DNA of 64,000 nucleotides, from positions 109,818-173,817 of the forward strand of contig JAAXKB010000040.1 of NCBI GenBank assembly GCA_012269545.1, in the 5' to 3' direction. Every line of letters begins with the position of its first letter. Within the stretch, counting starts at the first letter, position 1. Source of the DNA: Gammaproteobacteria bacterium. GTDB taxonomy: Bacteria > Pseudomonadota > Gammaproteobacteria > Pseudomonadales > Azotimanducaceae. Below are positions 46,173-55,561 of the stretch, piece after piece. Under the pieces are notes generated by a model, which saw nothing but the letters and a program-made list of their open reading frames with translations, was not told the DNA's origin and made no database searches. The position numbers were made by a program, and so were the translations under genes.

Positions 46173-46957
46173 CGATAAACCTCTTCGCAATTTGGGAATG
46201 CACCCACTGTCACGTCTCGATGGAAAGCATTCACTGCGCTACTCAACTGGGCATGACCATCAAGGTAATGGCGCAGGAACTTAGGCTTGAAACTGGGCTG
46301 CATTCCCAGCATATCCTGTAACACCAGTACTTGGCCGTCAGTATGGACGCCGGCACCAATACCAATCGTTGGGATATCTAAATTGTTGGTGATTTGCCGC
46401 CCTAGATTTTGCGGCACACACTCAAGCACCAAGGCAAAACAGCCGGCTTGCTGCAGCGCCAATGCGTCACGATAGATTTTTTCTGCATCGGACTCGGTTC
46501 GACCCTGCACCTTATGACCACCAAGCCCTTCAACCGACTGGGGAGTCAAGCCGAGATGCCCCATCACTGGCACACCGGATTGCACGACATGGGCAATCGT
46601 GTCGAGCTGGCCGGCGGCGCCTTCGATCTTGATCGCGTTGCTACCAGCCTGCATCAGCTCGCACACGGCATCCAGCACTTCCCCTCGCTCACGCCTAGCC
46701 GCCAAAAATGGCATATCGCCGACAATAAACTTATCCGGCGCACCGCGACGAACCGCCGCAATATGAGTGGCCATCATCGGAATCGTTGCGTGAACTGTGC
46801 TGCTAAATCCGTGCATGACCATGGCCAGACTGTCGCCGACCAAGAGTGTGTCCACCTTGGATTCGTTAAGCAGTTGCGCGGACCAGTAGTCGTAGCATGT
46901 GACCATGGAAATTTTTTCACTCGCCACCTTGCGACGATGAAAATCGTGAATCTTCAT
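46169..46957 (-). CDS. panB: 3-methyl-2-oxobutanoate hydroxymethyltransferase
   Basis: 262 residues from ATG 46957, with GGAGG five bases upstream. MVTCYDYWSAQLLNE, VGDSLAMVMHGF (Mg2+ and ketopantoate), IKIEGAAGQL, and VMGHLGLTPQSV are family landmarks. Uses 5,10-methylene-THF to make ketopantoate. First gene of the coenzyme A precursor operon. Confidence 0.96.
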   Translation of the reverse strand: MKIHDFHRRKVASEKISMVTCYDYWSAQLLNESKVDTLLVGDSLAMVMHGFSSTVHATIPMMATHIAAVRRGAPDKFIVGDMPFLAARRERGEVLDAVCELMQAGSNAIKIEGAAGQLDTIAHVVQSGVPVMGHLGLTPQSVEGLGGHKVQGRTESDAEKIYRDALALQQAGCFALVLECVPQNLGRQITNNLDIPTIGIGAGVHTDGQVLVLQDMLGMQPSFKPKFLRHYLDGHAQLSSAVNAFHRDVTVGAFPNCEEVYR

Positions 46958-47267
46958 AAACACCTCCGGTACCTGTCCGTATTCTTGACGTATTGCACGC
47001 CTAGAACCCCTCTCAGGGTGGATCAAGTCCTCTTTTGTATTTGAGCCTTGGCCTCGCGGCCGCCTCTTTCCCTCGTATCCCTCGTATCCCTCTCACTCTC
47101 CATCAAGAGTCATCGCATTGAATACCTTGCGTCTCCGTCCGCTGTTGTGACACCTTTCCATCTCGAGGTGGCAGACAGTGAATCCGAGCGCGGACCAACG
47201 GTAATCGATAAAAGACCTGAAAATCAACGGCGAAAACCGTTGTTTTGCGATGGGGCAAGCAGTCTGC
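46958..47267. other. intergenic region, 310 bases, panB upstream
   Basis: Contains the panB promoter area and the 3' end of the cox-type operon. It has a 9-base tandem duplication, CCCTCGTAT twice, at about 47070-47087. No open frame looks real. A weak hairpin at 47225-47242 may end the cox operon. Confidence 0.5.
47225..47242 (-). terminator. possible terminator of the coxG-coxS-coxM operon
   Basis: CAACGG at 47225-47230 and CCGTTG at 47237-47242 form a stem with a six-base loop, 26 bases after the coxM stop. The following minus-strand bases are ATTTTC, a weak T-run. Confidence 0.4.
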
Positions 47268-48083
47268 CTAACGTTGCTGATTGAGTTCGTTGACTGCTCG
47301 CTTGGCAAGAACTTTCACGAGATGGGCCCGATACTCTGAGGACGCGTGGAGATCGCTGTTAAACCCCGCGTCAGGCACCTCGACATCATTCAAAACTTCC
47401 GGCACAAACGAGTGATTGAGCGCATCCTCCAGCGCACATGCACGAAAGGCGCAGGGACCAGCCCCAGTGACGCCCACACGACACCCTGACGCATACTCGG
47501 CAACCAAGACACCGACAACAGCATAGCCGGACGCCGGATTACGAAATTTCTGATACGTCGCCCGCAGCGGCACCGCAAAGTCGACACTGACCAGAACATC
47601 GTCCGCAGCTAGCGCGGTTTCAAAGAGATCGTGAAAAAACTCGTCTGCCGGAATTTGGCGGTCTTGAGTGTTTATCACGGCCTGCAATCCCAGCAAAGCC
47701 GCGGGCAGATCAGCTGCCGGATCGGAATTTGCTACAGAGCCGCCCAAGGTACCGCGGTTACGAACCTGATTGTCACCAATAGACGACGCAACCTGAGCGA
47801 GCACCGGCAACTGACTGAGCACGAGAGCATTGCCCGCCACCTCATTGTGCCGGCTCAACGCCCCTACGCGGATACCTGTGCGGCCCTGAGAATCGATCAG
47901 TTCTATACCCTGCAGCTCCTGCAGCCCGGACAAATCAATCAAATCCGAAGGTGCTGCCAAGCGCTGTTTCATACTTGGGATTAACGTCATGCCGCCGCTG
48001 AGGTACATGGGATCCTCTGCCTCCGCATAAAGAGAACGGGCTGCTGCCAGATCGACGGGGCAATGGTAATCGAATGAATACAT
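47268..48083 (-). CDS. coxM: CoxM-type FAD-binding subunit of a molybdenum hydroxylase
   Basis: 271 residues from ATG 48083. FAD-binding PCMH fold: MYLSGGMTLIPSMKQRLAAPSDLIDLSGL, RVGALSRHNEVAGNALV, IGDNQVRNRGTLGGSVANSDPAADLPAALL (about 110-140). In CO dehydrogenase/xanthine dehydrogenase enzymes it links Fe-S clusters to FAD. It lies 5 bases after coxS. No large Mo subunit follows; downstream is a hairpin and then panB. Confidence 0.9.
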   Translation of the reverse strand: MYSFDYHCPVDLAAARSLYAEAEDPMYLSGGMTLIPSMKQRLAAPSDLIDLSGLQELQGIELIDSQGRTGIRVGALSRHNEVAGNALVLSQLPVLAQVASSIGDNQVRNRGTLGGSVANSDPAADLPAALLGLQAVINTQDRQIPADEFFHDLFETALAADDVLVSVDFAVPLRATYQKFRNPASGYAVVGVLVAEYASGCRVGVTGAGPCAFRACALEDALNHSFVPEVLNDVEVPDAGFNSDLHASSEYRAHLVKVLAKRAVNELNQQR

Positions 48084-48088
48084 GCGGC

Positions 48089-48568
48089 TCAGGTTTCCCC
48101 ACTTTTCGCTTTCAGCGCTGCCGCACCCTCGGTAACCGCAGCGACGATATTCTGGTAGCCCGTACAGCGGCACAGATTCCCTTCCATACCCTGGCGTATC
48201 GCATCAGCATCAAAGGTCTCGGCCTGGGATACTAAATCCACTGCCTGCATGATCATGCCCGGCGTGCAAAAACCGCACTGAAGGCCGTGGCAGTCTCGAA
48301 ACGCTTGCTGCATTGGGTGCAGTTCATCCACGCTGCCAAGGCCCTCAATGGTGAGTACCTCCGCATCCTGCACCTGAACCGCCAATATGGCGCAAGACTT
48401 CACGGCACGACCATCAACGTGGATCGTGCAGGCACCGCACTGAGAGGTATCGCAGCCTACATGGGTACCTGTGAGTCCTAGGTGTTCACGCAGGACGCTC
48501 ACCAGCAAGGTGTTGGGCGCCACGTCTAAGGTATACGACTCGCCGTTTACGCGAAGAGACACGTTCAT
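48089..48568 (-). CDS. coxS: CoxS-type 2Fe-2S subunit
   Basis: 159 residues from ATG 48568. N-terminal plant-type ferredoxin cluster in [16 protein letters not shown] plus a fourth Cys (VKSCAILA), and a second 2Fe-2S domain with [10 protein letters not shown] and CRCTGYQNI. Passes electrons from the Mo site to FAD. Start codon overlaps the coxG stop (ATGA); 5 bases from coxM. Confidence 0.92.
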   Translation of the reverse strand: MNVSLRVNGESYTLDVAPNTLLVSVLREHLGLTGTHVGCDTSQCGACTIHVDGRAVKSCAILAVQVQDAEVLTIEGLGSVDELHPMQQAFRDCHGLQCGFCTPGMIMQAVDLVSQAETFDADAIRQGMEGNLCRCTGYQNIVAAVTEGAAALKAKSGET

Positions 48569-49182
48569 AGCGCGAGCACCATGGCGGTGATCAGCACTAC
48601 AAAGGCGGTAATCCAAATAAATCCCGTACCGTCTTTGGCCCGCTCCACTGGCGTTTCGACATCGCTTTGAGTTTGGGTCGCATCGGCCTGAGTGTCGCGG
48701 TCGCTTTGCTCTGAGTCGTCCTGCATAAATGCCTCGCTGAATGCGGCAAAAAAATCGTCGGCCATTTTCGTAGCCGCACCATCAATTAAACGTGAACCGA
48801 CTTGAGCTAACTTGCCTCCCACAGTCGCTTGAACCTGATAACTCAAGCGTGTCCGAGGTCCCGAGTAAGTTTCAGTCGGTTTGTCTGGCAAAGCTTCAAG
48901 CTGCACGTGGGCGCTGCCTTTGGCGATACCCGCTCCGCCTTTGACCTGCCCGTTCAGGGTATAGCTGTAAGGCGCTTTCACATCGGTGAGCTCTAACGTT
49001 ACTCGGAAGGCTGCATTTACGGGCCCCACCTTCGCTCGCACCGTTGCATTTAAATTCTCGGCATCCACTTGTTCAATGGATTGACAGCCAGGGATGCTGG
49101 CCTTGAGCGCATCAGCATTATTGAGCGCCTGCCAAACACTGTCGACGCTGCCATTTATCGTGTATTCACCCTGCTGCTGCAA
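48565..49182 (-). CDS. coxG: CoxG-like SRPBCC protein
   Basis: 205 residues. SRPBCC fold, [34 protein letters not shown], with [25 protein letters not shown]; then an acidic linker and a C-terminal hydrophobic helix (about 185-203) that would anchor it to the inner membrane. CoxG proteins bind CO dehydrogenase to the membrane. Same operon as coxS and coxM. ATG 49182. Confidence 0.9.
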   Translation of the reverse strand: MQQQGEYTINGSVDSVWQALNNADALKASIPGCQSIEQVDAENLNATVRAKVGPVNAAFRVTLELTDVKAPYSYTLNGQVKGGAGIAKGSAHVQLEALPDKPTETYSGPRTRLSYQVQATVGGKLAQVGSRLIDGAATKMADDFFAAFSEAFMQDDSEQSDRDTQADATQTQSDVETPVERAKDGTGFIWITAFVVLITAMVLAL

Positions 49183-49220
49183 TGTCTCTCTCGCTGTAAT
49201 TTCTTCTGCGTGGACGCGAC

Positions 49221-50840
49221 TTAAATCGGTTCGCCAAAAGCCGCGGCACGCTCTAGGCGACTGCTCTCATCGTCGGCTAAATATCGGCAAGCCAGCAGCA
49301 GCGCGGCAACACTCAGCGCAAAAGCACCCAGTCCCAAGGTCATGGCCAGCTGCAGAGCGTCGGCACTTTCTACACCCGAGCGATTGTACAGATCACTGAA
49401 CTGGCCGATCAAAAACGGTCCAAGTGCCAAGCCAACGAAGGTGTTCATCAGCAGATAGAAGGCCGAAGCCGTCGCCCGCATACGCGGCATCACAAGGTCG
49501 TTCACCGTACTGGCGGCACAGCCTATCCACGCCGGAGATATCACGCTGAACAAGAAACTGTAGATATAGGCCATGACAATGCTCTGCGTATAAAGAAAGC
49601 CGAGCGCAAACGGCACGGCCAACAACGGAATCGCTAACCCGACGTAAAGTCTGGCGTTAACCGTTTTTGCGCGGAAGTGATCGGCAATCACACCGCCCAA
49701 AACGATGCCGATAAAACCACCAATCGCTGAACCCAAACCAAGATACAGACCAGCATCCGCGATGGTTTCACCATGAAAACGCTGCATAAAGGGGGGCGAC
49801 CAAAAGCCAATACCGTAAGTGACAAAGGATATCGCAGGGAACCCGACGGTCGCTGCCATAAATGCCTTGGATTTGAACATCATGCCGTAACAGGCCGGAT
49901 CAGTGAGCTTTTGGAAGTGTATCCACGTAATGGTTATATACACACCAATACCCAATGCGATCCACTGCAACAGCGTCGGCATCAATACATAGAGGCCGTA
50001 GAACAGCGCGACAACGCCACTGGCACAGATCACATTCATTGCGACAGCACGGATGCCACCGGCCTGATACAGGGCAAACAACGAAAATCCCGGCAGCACA
50101 CTCATAAAAGAGCTGGAGGCCGCTTTAAACGGATGGGGATGTTTGGGTGTGATCAGACCCTCGGACGCTCCACGTATTGGCTCCTTCAAAGTCCACACCC
50201 AGATCGCCATCAAAATGCCGGGGATGCCGACGGCCAAAAATGCCGCCTGCCACGCCTTAATCCCCAGAGGAGCCAACGTAGGATCGGGATACCAAGCATG
50301 CCAGCTTTGCACGATGGCTCCACCTAAGAACAAGCCAATACCCGAACCCAAGTAAATGCCGCTTGAGTAAATCGCCAGCACCGTCGCCCGCACTTTTGGT
50401 GAGAAGTAATCTGAGATCATGGAGAAGGCTGCCGGAGTAGCACTGGCTTCGCCAATGCCCACGCCAAAACGACAAACCGCCAGATGGGTAAAGTTCTGTG
50501 CAAATCCCGACAGCGCGGTCATAGCGCTCCAGAACGATAGACCGAGAGCGATCAGATTTTTGCGATTCCAAACATCCGCGAGCCTGCCCAATGGAATACC
50601 AAATACCGCATAAAAAATGGCGAAAGCTGTACCGTACAAAAAACCGATTTCTGCATCGCCTATACCAAGATCGAGTTTAATTTCTTCGGCCAAAATCGAC
50701 AGAATCTGACGATCAATAAAATTGAAAATATAGACAATGATCAGGACAAAGAGCACATAGCGGCCATAGTTTGATCCCCCTACTTGCTCTATTGGTTCTG
50801 CCTCATTCGTCGCTGCATCAGCGTGATTCACGTCAGTCAA
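49221..50840 (-). CDS. MFS transporter (spinster-like)
   Basis: 539 residues, 12 or more helices. RYVLFVLIIVYIFNFIDRQILSILAEEIKLDLGIGDAEIGFLYGTAFAIFYAVFGIPLGRLAD is the classical N-terminal segment of spinster-type MFS carriers. The start is TTG 50840: GGGGAG at 50848-50853 lies seven bases upstream, whereas a GTG at 50831 is too far. The start overlaps the nitroreductase stop. Substrate unknown; probably serves the same pathway as the cox-type enzyme. Confidence 0.87.
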   Translation of the reverse strand: MTDVNHADAATNEAEPIEQVGGSNYGRYVLFVLIIVYIFNFIDRQILSILAEEIKLDLGIGDAEIGFLYGTAFAIFYAVFGIPLGRLADVWNRKNLIALGLSFWSAMTALSGFAQNFTHLAVCRFGVGIGEASATPAAFSMISDYFSPKVRATVLAIYSSGIYLGSGIGLFLGGAIVQSWHAWYPDPTLAPLGIKAWQAAFLAVGIPGILMAIWVWTLKEPIRGASEGLITPKHPHPFKAASSSFMSVLPGFSLFALYQAGGIRAVAMNVICASGVVALFYGLYVLMPTLLQWIALGIGVYITITWIHFQKLTDPACYGMMFKSKAFMAATVGFPAISFVTYGIGFWSPPFMQRFHGETIADAGLYLGLGSAIGGFIGIVLGGVIADHFRAKTVNARLYVGLAIPLLAVPFALGFLYTQSIVMAYIYSFLFSVISPAWIGCAASTVNDLVMPRMRATASAFYLLMNTFVGLALGPFLIGQFSDLYNRSGVESADALQLAMTLGLGAFALSVAALLLACRYLADDESSRLERAAAFGEPI

Positions 50841-51498
50841 TCAAAGTCTCCCCGTTCCAGTATTCTTTGCTGACAAAATCAGCGACCGGATTTCTTTTCA
50901 ATTTAGTCAATTGCTTCACCGGTTTCCCCATGGGAATCATGGCGGCGAAAGCCATTTCGTCAGGTACGCCAAAGTGGGCTTTTACCTCGGTCTCCGCCCC
51001 TGCCGCGAAAGTCGTTAGCGTACCACCTAACCCCTCGTTACGCGCCGCTAACAAAATATTCCAGACAAAGGGATAAATCGACGCTCCAGAAATCACGCCG
51101 ACTCGATCCAAATGGCTGTCGAAAGAGGCCACCACAGAGAGGTCGACAAAAACCAGTAAAATTACCGGGGCACCGGTCAAGTTATCCAACATCTGGCCGG
51201 GCACTGGTGTTTCCGCAATCTCGGCGTCACTGACCTGACTGGGATTAATCGTATTCAACGGCGCTTCACCCGCCTTTACCTGAGCCACATAGCGGCGCAT
51301 TTGAGGTTCGATTAGCTCACGCAGCCGCAGTCGCGAGGACTGCTCTCGCACCACTAGCACCTTCCAACCCTGCCGGTTACCGCCACTGGGTGCAAACCGA
51401 GCCTGCTCCAGAATATGCGAAATGAGTTCATCACTGACGGGCTGATCCGTAAATTCGCGCGCAGCAAAAGCCGTACGCATAACGTCATACAACTCCAT
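50833..51498 (-). CDS. nitroreductase family protein
   Basis: 221 residues from ATG 51498 with AGGGGAG upstream. MELYDVMRTAFAAREFTDQPVSDELI, RFAPSGGNRQGWKVLVVRE (FMN site) and GLGGTLTTFAAGAE are family marks. FMN-dependent reductase of nitro groups or enone-like compounds. It begins the nitroreductase-MFS-coxG-coxS-coxM operon. Confidence 0.87.
   Translation of the reverse strand: MELYDVMRTAFAAREFTDQPVSDELISHILEQARFAPSGGNRQGWKVLVVREQSSRLRLRELIEPQMRRYVAQVKAGEAPLNTINPSQVSDAEIAETPVPGQMLDNLTGAPVILLVFVDLSVVASFDSHLDRVGVISGASIYPFVWNILLAARNEGLGGTLTTFAAGAETEVKAHFGVPDEMAFAAMIPMGKPVKQLTKLKRNPVADFVSKEYWNGETLID
50848..50853 (-). promoter_or_regulatory. Shine-Dalgarno site for the TTG start of the MFS gene
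   Basis: GGGGAG on the minus strand, seven bases before TTG 50840 and located inside the nitroreductase gene, implying coupled translation. Confidence 0.65.
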
Positions 51499-51576
51499 AA
51501 ATCTCCCCTTAGCATTCAGACAGCCGGCGATCATAGCCTTGGCGGTGGATAAAAAGCGAACTGCTATGATGGGTCA

Positions 51577-52113
51577 ATGCGTCGAATCATTCTGCTGAAC
51601 AAACCTTACAACGTCCTGCCCCAATTCTCCGACAGCGAGGGTCGAGAGCATCTGGGCCACTACGTCGATCAGCCCGGGGTCTATCCCGCAGGCCGCCTCG
51701 ATCGCGACAGTGAGGGCCTCATGGTGCTGACTAACGACGGCGCTCTACAGCACAAGATCAGCCATCCAGATCACAAGATGAGCAAAACCTACTGGGTGCA
51801 GGTAGAGGGCGCTTGCAGCGAAAAAGACTTGGAGCCTATCAGACACGGTCTGGCGCTCAAAGATGGAATGACACTGCCCATCTCATGCGGGCTCGGCATC
51901 GGCGACTACGCCATATGGCCGCGCAACCCGCCCATCCGAGTTCGCAAATCGATTCCAGATACCTGGTTAACGCTAACCCTACAGGAAGGCAGAAACCGCC
52001 AAGTCAGACGCATGTGCGCGCATTTGGGCTTTCCCGTGTTACGGCTTATCCGCTACCGCGTCGGGTCGTGGACCTTGGACGGCCTAGAACCGGGCCAGTG
52101 GCGAGCGGTTTAG
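51577..52113 (+). CDS. rluE: 23S rRNA pseudouridine synthase (RluE-like)
   Basis: 178 residues, no S4 domain, as in RluE. Catalytic motif GRLDRDSEGLMVLTNDG at about 41-57; EGRNRQVRRMCAHLGFPVLRLIRYRVG is the RsuA/RluE-subfamily C-terminal block. RluE makes pseudouridine at U2457 in E. coli 23S rRNA; other small RsuA-family members are possible. Confidence 0.88.
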   Translation: MRRIILLNKPYNVLPQFSDSEGREHLGHYVDQPGVYPAGRLDRDSEGLMVLTNDGALQHKISHPDHKMSKTYWVQVEGACSEKDLEPIRHGLALKDGMTLPISCGLGIGDYAIWPRNPPIRVRKSIPDTWLTLTLQEGRNRQVRRMCAHLGFPVLRLIRYRVGSWTLDGLEPGQWRAV

Positions 52114-52116
52114 GCG

Positions 52117-52731
52117 TTATGCGTCAGGCAAAACCCCTGCAAACATCAATTCAGACAGCGGCTTGCGCGGCGACGGCACTTCTCGCTCCCGCAGCGGTTC
52201 CGGCAAGTCATCGGCCGAAGCAGGATAGCCAAACGCAATTAAGGCCTGAGTAACAAAGCGATCGCTTAAGTTGAGCACGGCAGGCGCTCGATCGTGGTGA
52301 AATCCCCACATGGCATGGGCTGCCAATCCCATATGTTGCGCTTGCAGGGCCATACTCATCCAGGCGCTGCCGGCATCAAAGCTGTGCGTCGCCGCCGGGA
52401 CATCGTTGGCTTCAAAATGCGTGCGTGCCACCAAGGCGACCAATGCGCCAGCTTTAGCAGCCCAAAGCTGATTAACATCCATCAGCAGATCGAACATCGG
52501 CTGCCACTGGGATGTATCGGGCAGGGCGTACACGAAGCGCCATGGCTGGGAGTTGAAACAGGAAGGGGCCCAACGCCCTGCCTCGCAGAGCGTTTGCACT
52601 TGCGCCACTGTCAGGGACTCTCCGCTCATTGATCGCGGTGACCAGCGGAGCCTGAACTGCTCGTGTGCCGCCGCTCCTACATCGCGCTGAGCGAAATCAG
52701 CGCCGTGTAACAACCCTAAGGCATCAGTCAT
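52117..52731 (-). CDS. nitroreductase family protein
   Basis: 204 residues, strong GGAGG before the ATG. RWSPRSMSGESLT, EAGRWAPSCFNSQPWRFVYAL, and GLAAHAMWGFHHD are family blocks; FMN-dependent. A second nitroreductase of a different subgroup from that at 50833. Convergent with rluE, 3-base gap. Confidence 0.87.
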   Translation of the reverse strand: MTDALGLLHGADFAQRDVGAAAHEQFRLRWSPRSMSGESLTVAQVQTLCEAGRWAPSCFNSQPWRFVYALPDTSQWQPMFDLLMDVNQLWAAKAGALVALVARTHFEANDVPAATHSFDAGSAWMSMALQAQHMGLAAHAMWGFHHDRAPAVLNLSDRFVTQALIAFGYPASADDLPEPLREREVPSPRKPLSELMFAGVLPDA

Positions 52732-52757
52732 TTTCCAGCCTCCCCCTTATGCAGGTA

Positions 52758-54119
52758 CTAGCCTTTGAATTCGGCAACAACTGCGGCAATCGATTGCTTT
52801 GCATCGCCAAACAACATGCGCGTGTTGTCGCCAAAGAACAATGGATTATCTACGCCGGAGAATCCGGATCCCATGGATCGCTTGAGGACGAAAACGGTAC
52901 GTGCCTGATCCACATTAATGATCGGCATACCGTAAATCGGACTGTTCTCATCGTTACGCGCGCTCGGGTTTACCACGTCGTTGGCCCCGATCACCACGGC
53001 AACGTCCACGTTGTCGATACGAGGATTGATGTCTTCCATTTCAACCAGCTGGTCGTAAGGCACATTGGCTTCGGCCAGCAACACGTTCATGTGGCCCGGC
53101 ATACGGCCAGCAACCGGGTGGATGGCGTAGGTCACTTCGGCGCCATTTTTTTCCAGCAATTCGCCCAGTTCGCGCACCACATGCTGCGCTTGGGCAACCG
53201 CCATACCGTAACCCGGAACAAAGGACACAGACTGCGCTGCTTCCAAAATCAGGAAGGCGTCTTCCGCAACAATAGGTTTCACTTCTCCTTCCACCTTGGT
53301 GGCTTGCTTGACCGCACCAAAGCCGGAGAACAAAACGTGTCCAAGAGAGCGGTTCATTGCCTTACACATGATATTGGTGAGAATGATGCCGGCAGCGCCG
53401 ACCATGGAACCCGCCACGATAAGAATGTTGTTATTGATCGCAAAACCTGCGGCACAGGCTGCCAGGCCGGAGTAGCTGTTTAGCAGCGAAATCACCACCG
53501 GCATGTCCGCACCGCCAATGGGCAACACGGCCATCACGCCAAAAAGCAGCGATAAAGCGATAACTGCGTAGAGATAGGGGGAATCTACCGAGGGGTTCAG
53601 GCAGAACAACACACTGCAGACAACCAAGCCAACCAAGATTCCGGCGTTAACGATGCGTTGGGCACCAAAGACCACGGCAGCAGAAGTCATCACTTCCGAC
53701 AACTTGCCCCAAGCCAAAATACTTCCGCTAAACGTCATGCCGCCAATCACGATGGACAGCAGAATCGTTACATCCGTAAACGTGGTGTTGCCCATGTTAT
53801 ACAGGGCTGCCCAGCCAACCATCAAGCTCGCAATACCGCCGGAGCCGTTAAACAAAGCAACCATTTCCGGCATGCTGGTCATTTCAACCTTTTGTGCCGC
53901 TATTGCTCCGATCACAGCACCAATTAAGGCAGCAACCAAAATCAGTTCAAACGTGAGAATTTCTTTATTCAACAGGGTCACCGCAATGGCGATCACCATG
54001 GCTAAAGAAGAGAGCACGTTGCCTCGCACCGCCGTAGCAGGAGAACCAAGCTGTTTGAGGCCAAAAATAAACAGTGCTGCGGCGACCACGTACCACAGGT
54101 TGATCATCACTGCACTCAT
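52758..54119 (-). CDS. pntB: NAD(P) transhydrogenase subunit beta
   Basis: 453 residues. About eight or more membrane helices in the first 270, then the dIII NADP(H) domain: SVSFVPGYGMAVAQAQHVVRELGELLEKNGAEVTYAIHPVAGRMPGHMNVLLAEANV (about 295-350) and VVIGANDVVNPSAR. Couples proton influx to hydride transfer from NADH to NADP+. Start overlaps the pntAB stop (ATGA). Confidence 0.96.
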   Translation of the reverse strand: MSAVMINLWYVVAAALFIFGLKQLGSPATAVRGNVLSSLAMVIAIAVTLLNKEILTFELILVAALIGAVIGAIAAQKVEMTSMPEMVALFNGSGGIASLMVGWAALYNMGNTTFTDVTILLSIVIGGMTFSGSILAWGKLSEVMTSAAVVFGAQRIVNAGILVGLVVCSVLFCLNPSVDSPYLYAVIALSLLFGVMAVLPIGGADMPVVISLLNSYSGLAACAAGFAINNNILIVAGSMVGAAGIILTNIMCKAMNRSLGHVLFSGFGAVKQATKVEGEVKPIVAEDAFLILEAAQSVSFVPGYGMAVAQAQHVVRELGELLEKNGAEVTYAIHPVAGRMPGHMNVLLAEANVPYDQLVEMEDINPRIDNVDVAVVIGANDVVNPSARNDENSPIYGMPIINVDQARTVFVLKRSMGSGFSGVDNPLFFGDNTRMLFGDAKQSIAAVVAEFKG

Positions 54120-54418
54120 GACTTACCTCCTGTCTGGCCCGCGTCTTTCTTTTTAAACATGCTCAACATACGGTTGGTAACAAGGTATCCGCCTGCTACG
54201 TTAATCATGGCGAACATCACAGCAGCAGCACCCAGATAACTGGACATCGCACCGGATTCGCCACCAGCGGAAATCAGAGCACCAACGATTGTTATGCCCG
54301 ATATGGCGTTAGCACCGGACATCAGAGGTGTGTGCAGAGTCGCTGGAACCTTCGAAATCAGCTCAAAGCCAAGGAAGATCGACAGCATGAGAACCATTGC
54401 AAGAAATACGGCTTCCAT
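54116..54418 (-). CDS. pntAB: NAD(P) transhydrogenase subunit alpha part 2
   Basis: 100 residues with three membrane helices, FLGFELISKVPATLHTPLMSGANAISGITIVGAL, the membrane part that in E. coli is fused to PntA. Here it is a separate gene, as in Rhodospirillum-type three-subunit enzymes. 3 bases from the pntAA stop. Confidence 0.94.
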   Translation of the reverse strand: MEAVFLAMVLMLSIFLGFELISKVPATLHTPLMSGANAISGITIVGALISAGGESGAMSSYLGAAAVMFAMINVAGGYLVTNRMLSMFKKKDAGQTGGKS

Positions 54419-54421
54419 AAT

Positions 54422-55561
54422 TTAGCCTCCGCTATAAATGTTTTTGATGGTTTCGTTGACAACTGCGCCGTCTCGGGTGATCACGCAGGCCTCGATGATC
54501 TCGTCTTCCGGATCCAAATTCAGAGCCTTGGATTCTGGGTCCCAGAATTCCAGCAGCAAATTCACGAGATTGTTGGAATACATGTCACTGGCATTGCGGG
54601 CAACCTCACCGGGCAAATTTCCCTGACCAACCACTTTCACTCCATGGATCTCTACGACCTCGTTCATCACAGAGCCTTCGACGTTGCCGCCTGTTTCGAC
54701 CGCCATATCGATGATCACGCTGCCAGGCTTCATCGACTCAACCATATCCCGGCCAACGATTTGCGGAGCCGGGCGGCCAAACAACTGAGCCGTCGTGATC
54801 ACAACATCTGACTGACTGATGATGGCTTTTTGACCTTCTCGCTGCATTTCGACCTGCTCGGGGGTCAACTCCTTGGCATAGCCTTGATCAGTCTGACCAG
54901 TATCGCCGAGGTCGATTTCCACAAACTTGGCACCCAGCGACTGCACTTGTTCAGCGACGACTGGCCGAGTGTCAAACGCTTCCACCCGGGCACCTAAGCG
55001 TTTGGCAGTAGCAATCGCCTGCAACCCGGCAACGCCGGCGCCGATCACGAAAACGCGAGCGGGCGGGATCGTGCCAGAAGGTGTCATCATCATCGGCATA
55101 ATCTTCGGCAGATGATAGGACGCTTGAATAACCGTCACGTAGCCGGCCAGATTTGCTTGCGAGGACAGCGCATCCATCTTTTGCGCTCGTGTGCTGCGCG
55201 GCACCATTTCCATGGAGATCGAAGTAGCACCCTGTGCAGCTAGGCTTTCGACCAGCGGCTTTTCGTTGAACGGATCTAAAAAACTGATGTACAAAGCGCC
55301 CTGCTTTAACGCACCCACGTCTTGTGCGTCGGGTTTGCGCACGGCCATTACGATATCGGACCCGGCTAACAATTCTCCGCGATTCTCAATAACACTGGCG
55401 CCTGCTTCCGCGTAGTCGGAATCGGCATAGCCGGACGCATTGCCACAGCCGCTTTGCACCGCGACGGTAAATCCTTGTTTGATCAGTTTGCCTGCATTGG
55501 CAGGAACAATGGCGGCGCGCACTTCGCCTGGCCAAGTTTCCTTCGGTACTCCGATTTGCAT
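54422..55561 (-). CDS. pntAA: NAD(P) transhydrogenase subunit alpha part 1
   Basis: 379 residues from ATG 55561, with GAGGG upstream. MQIGVPKETWPGEVRAAIVPANAGKL, the dI start, then VFVIGAGVAGLQAIATAKRLGARVEAFDTRP (NAD site, about 160-190). Soluble NAD(H)-binding subunit. Ends without the membrane helices, which are in pntAB. First gene of the three-gene operon. Confidence 0.95.
   Translation of the reverse strand: MQIGVPKETWPGEVRAAIVPANAGKLIKQGFTVAVQSGCGNASGYADSDYAEAGASVIENRGELLAGSDIVMAVRKPDAQDVGALKQGALYISFLDPFNEKPLVESLAAQGATSISMEMVPRSTRAQKMDALSSQANLAGYVTVIQASYHLPKIMPMMMTPSGTIPPARVFVIGAGVAGLQAIATAKRLGARVEAFDTRPVVAEQVQSLGAKFVEIDLGDTGQTDQGYAKELTPEQVEMQREGQKAIISQSDVVITTAQLFGRPAPQIVGRDMVESMKPGSVIIDMAVETGGNVEGSVMNEVVEIHGVKVVGQGNLPGEVARNASDMYSNNLVNLLLEFWDPESKALNLDPEDEIIEACVITRDGAVVNETIKNIYSGG

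Noticed and set aside
47070..47087. CCCTCGTAT tandem pair as a possible repeat array
   Set aside because: Only two units; no CRISPR or satellite pattern.
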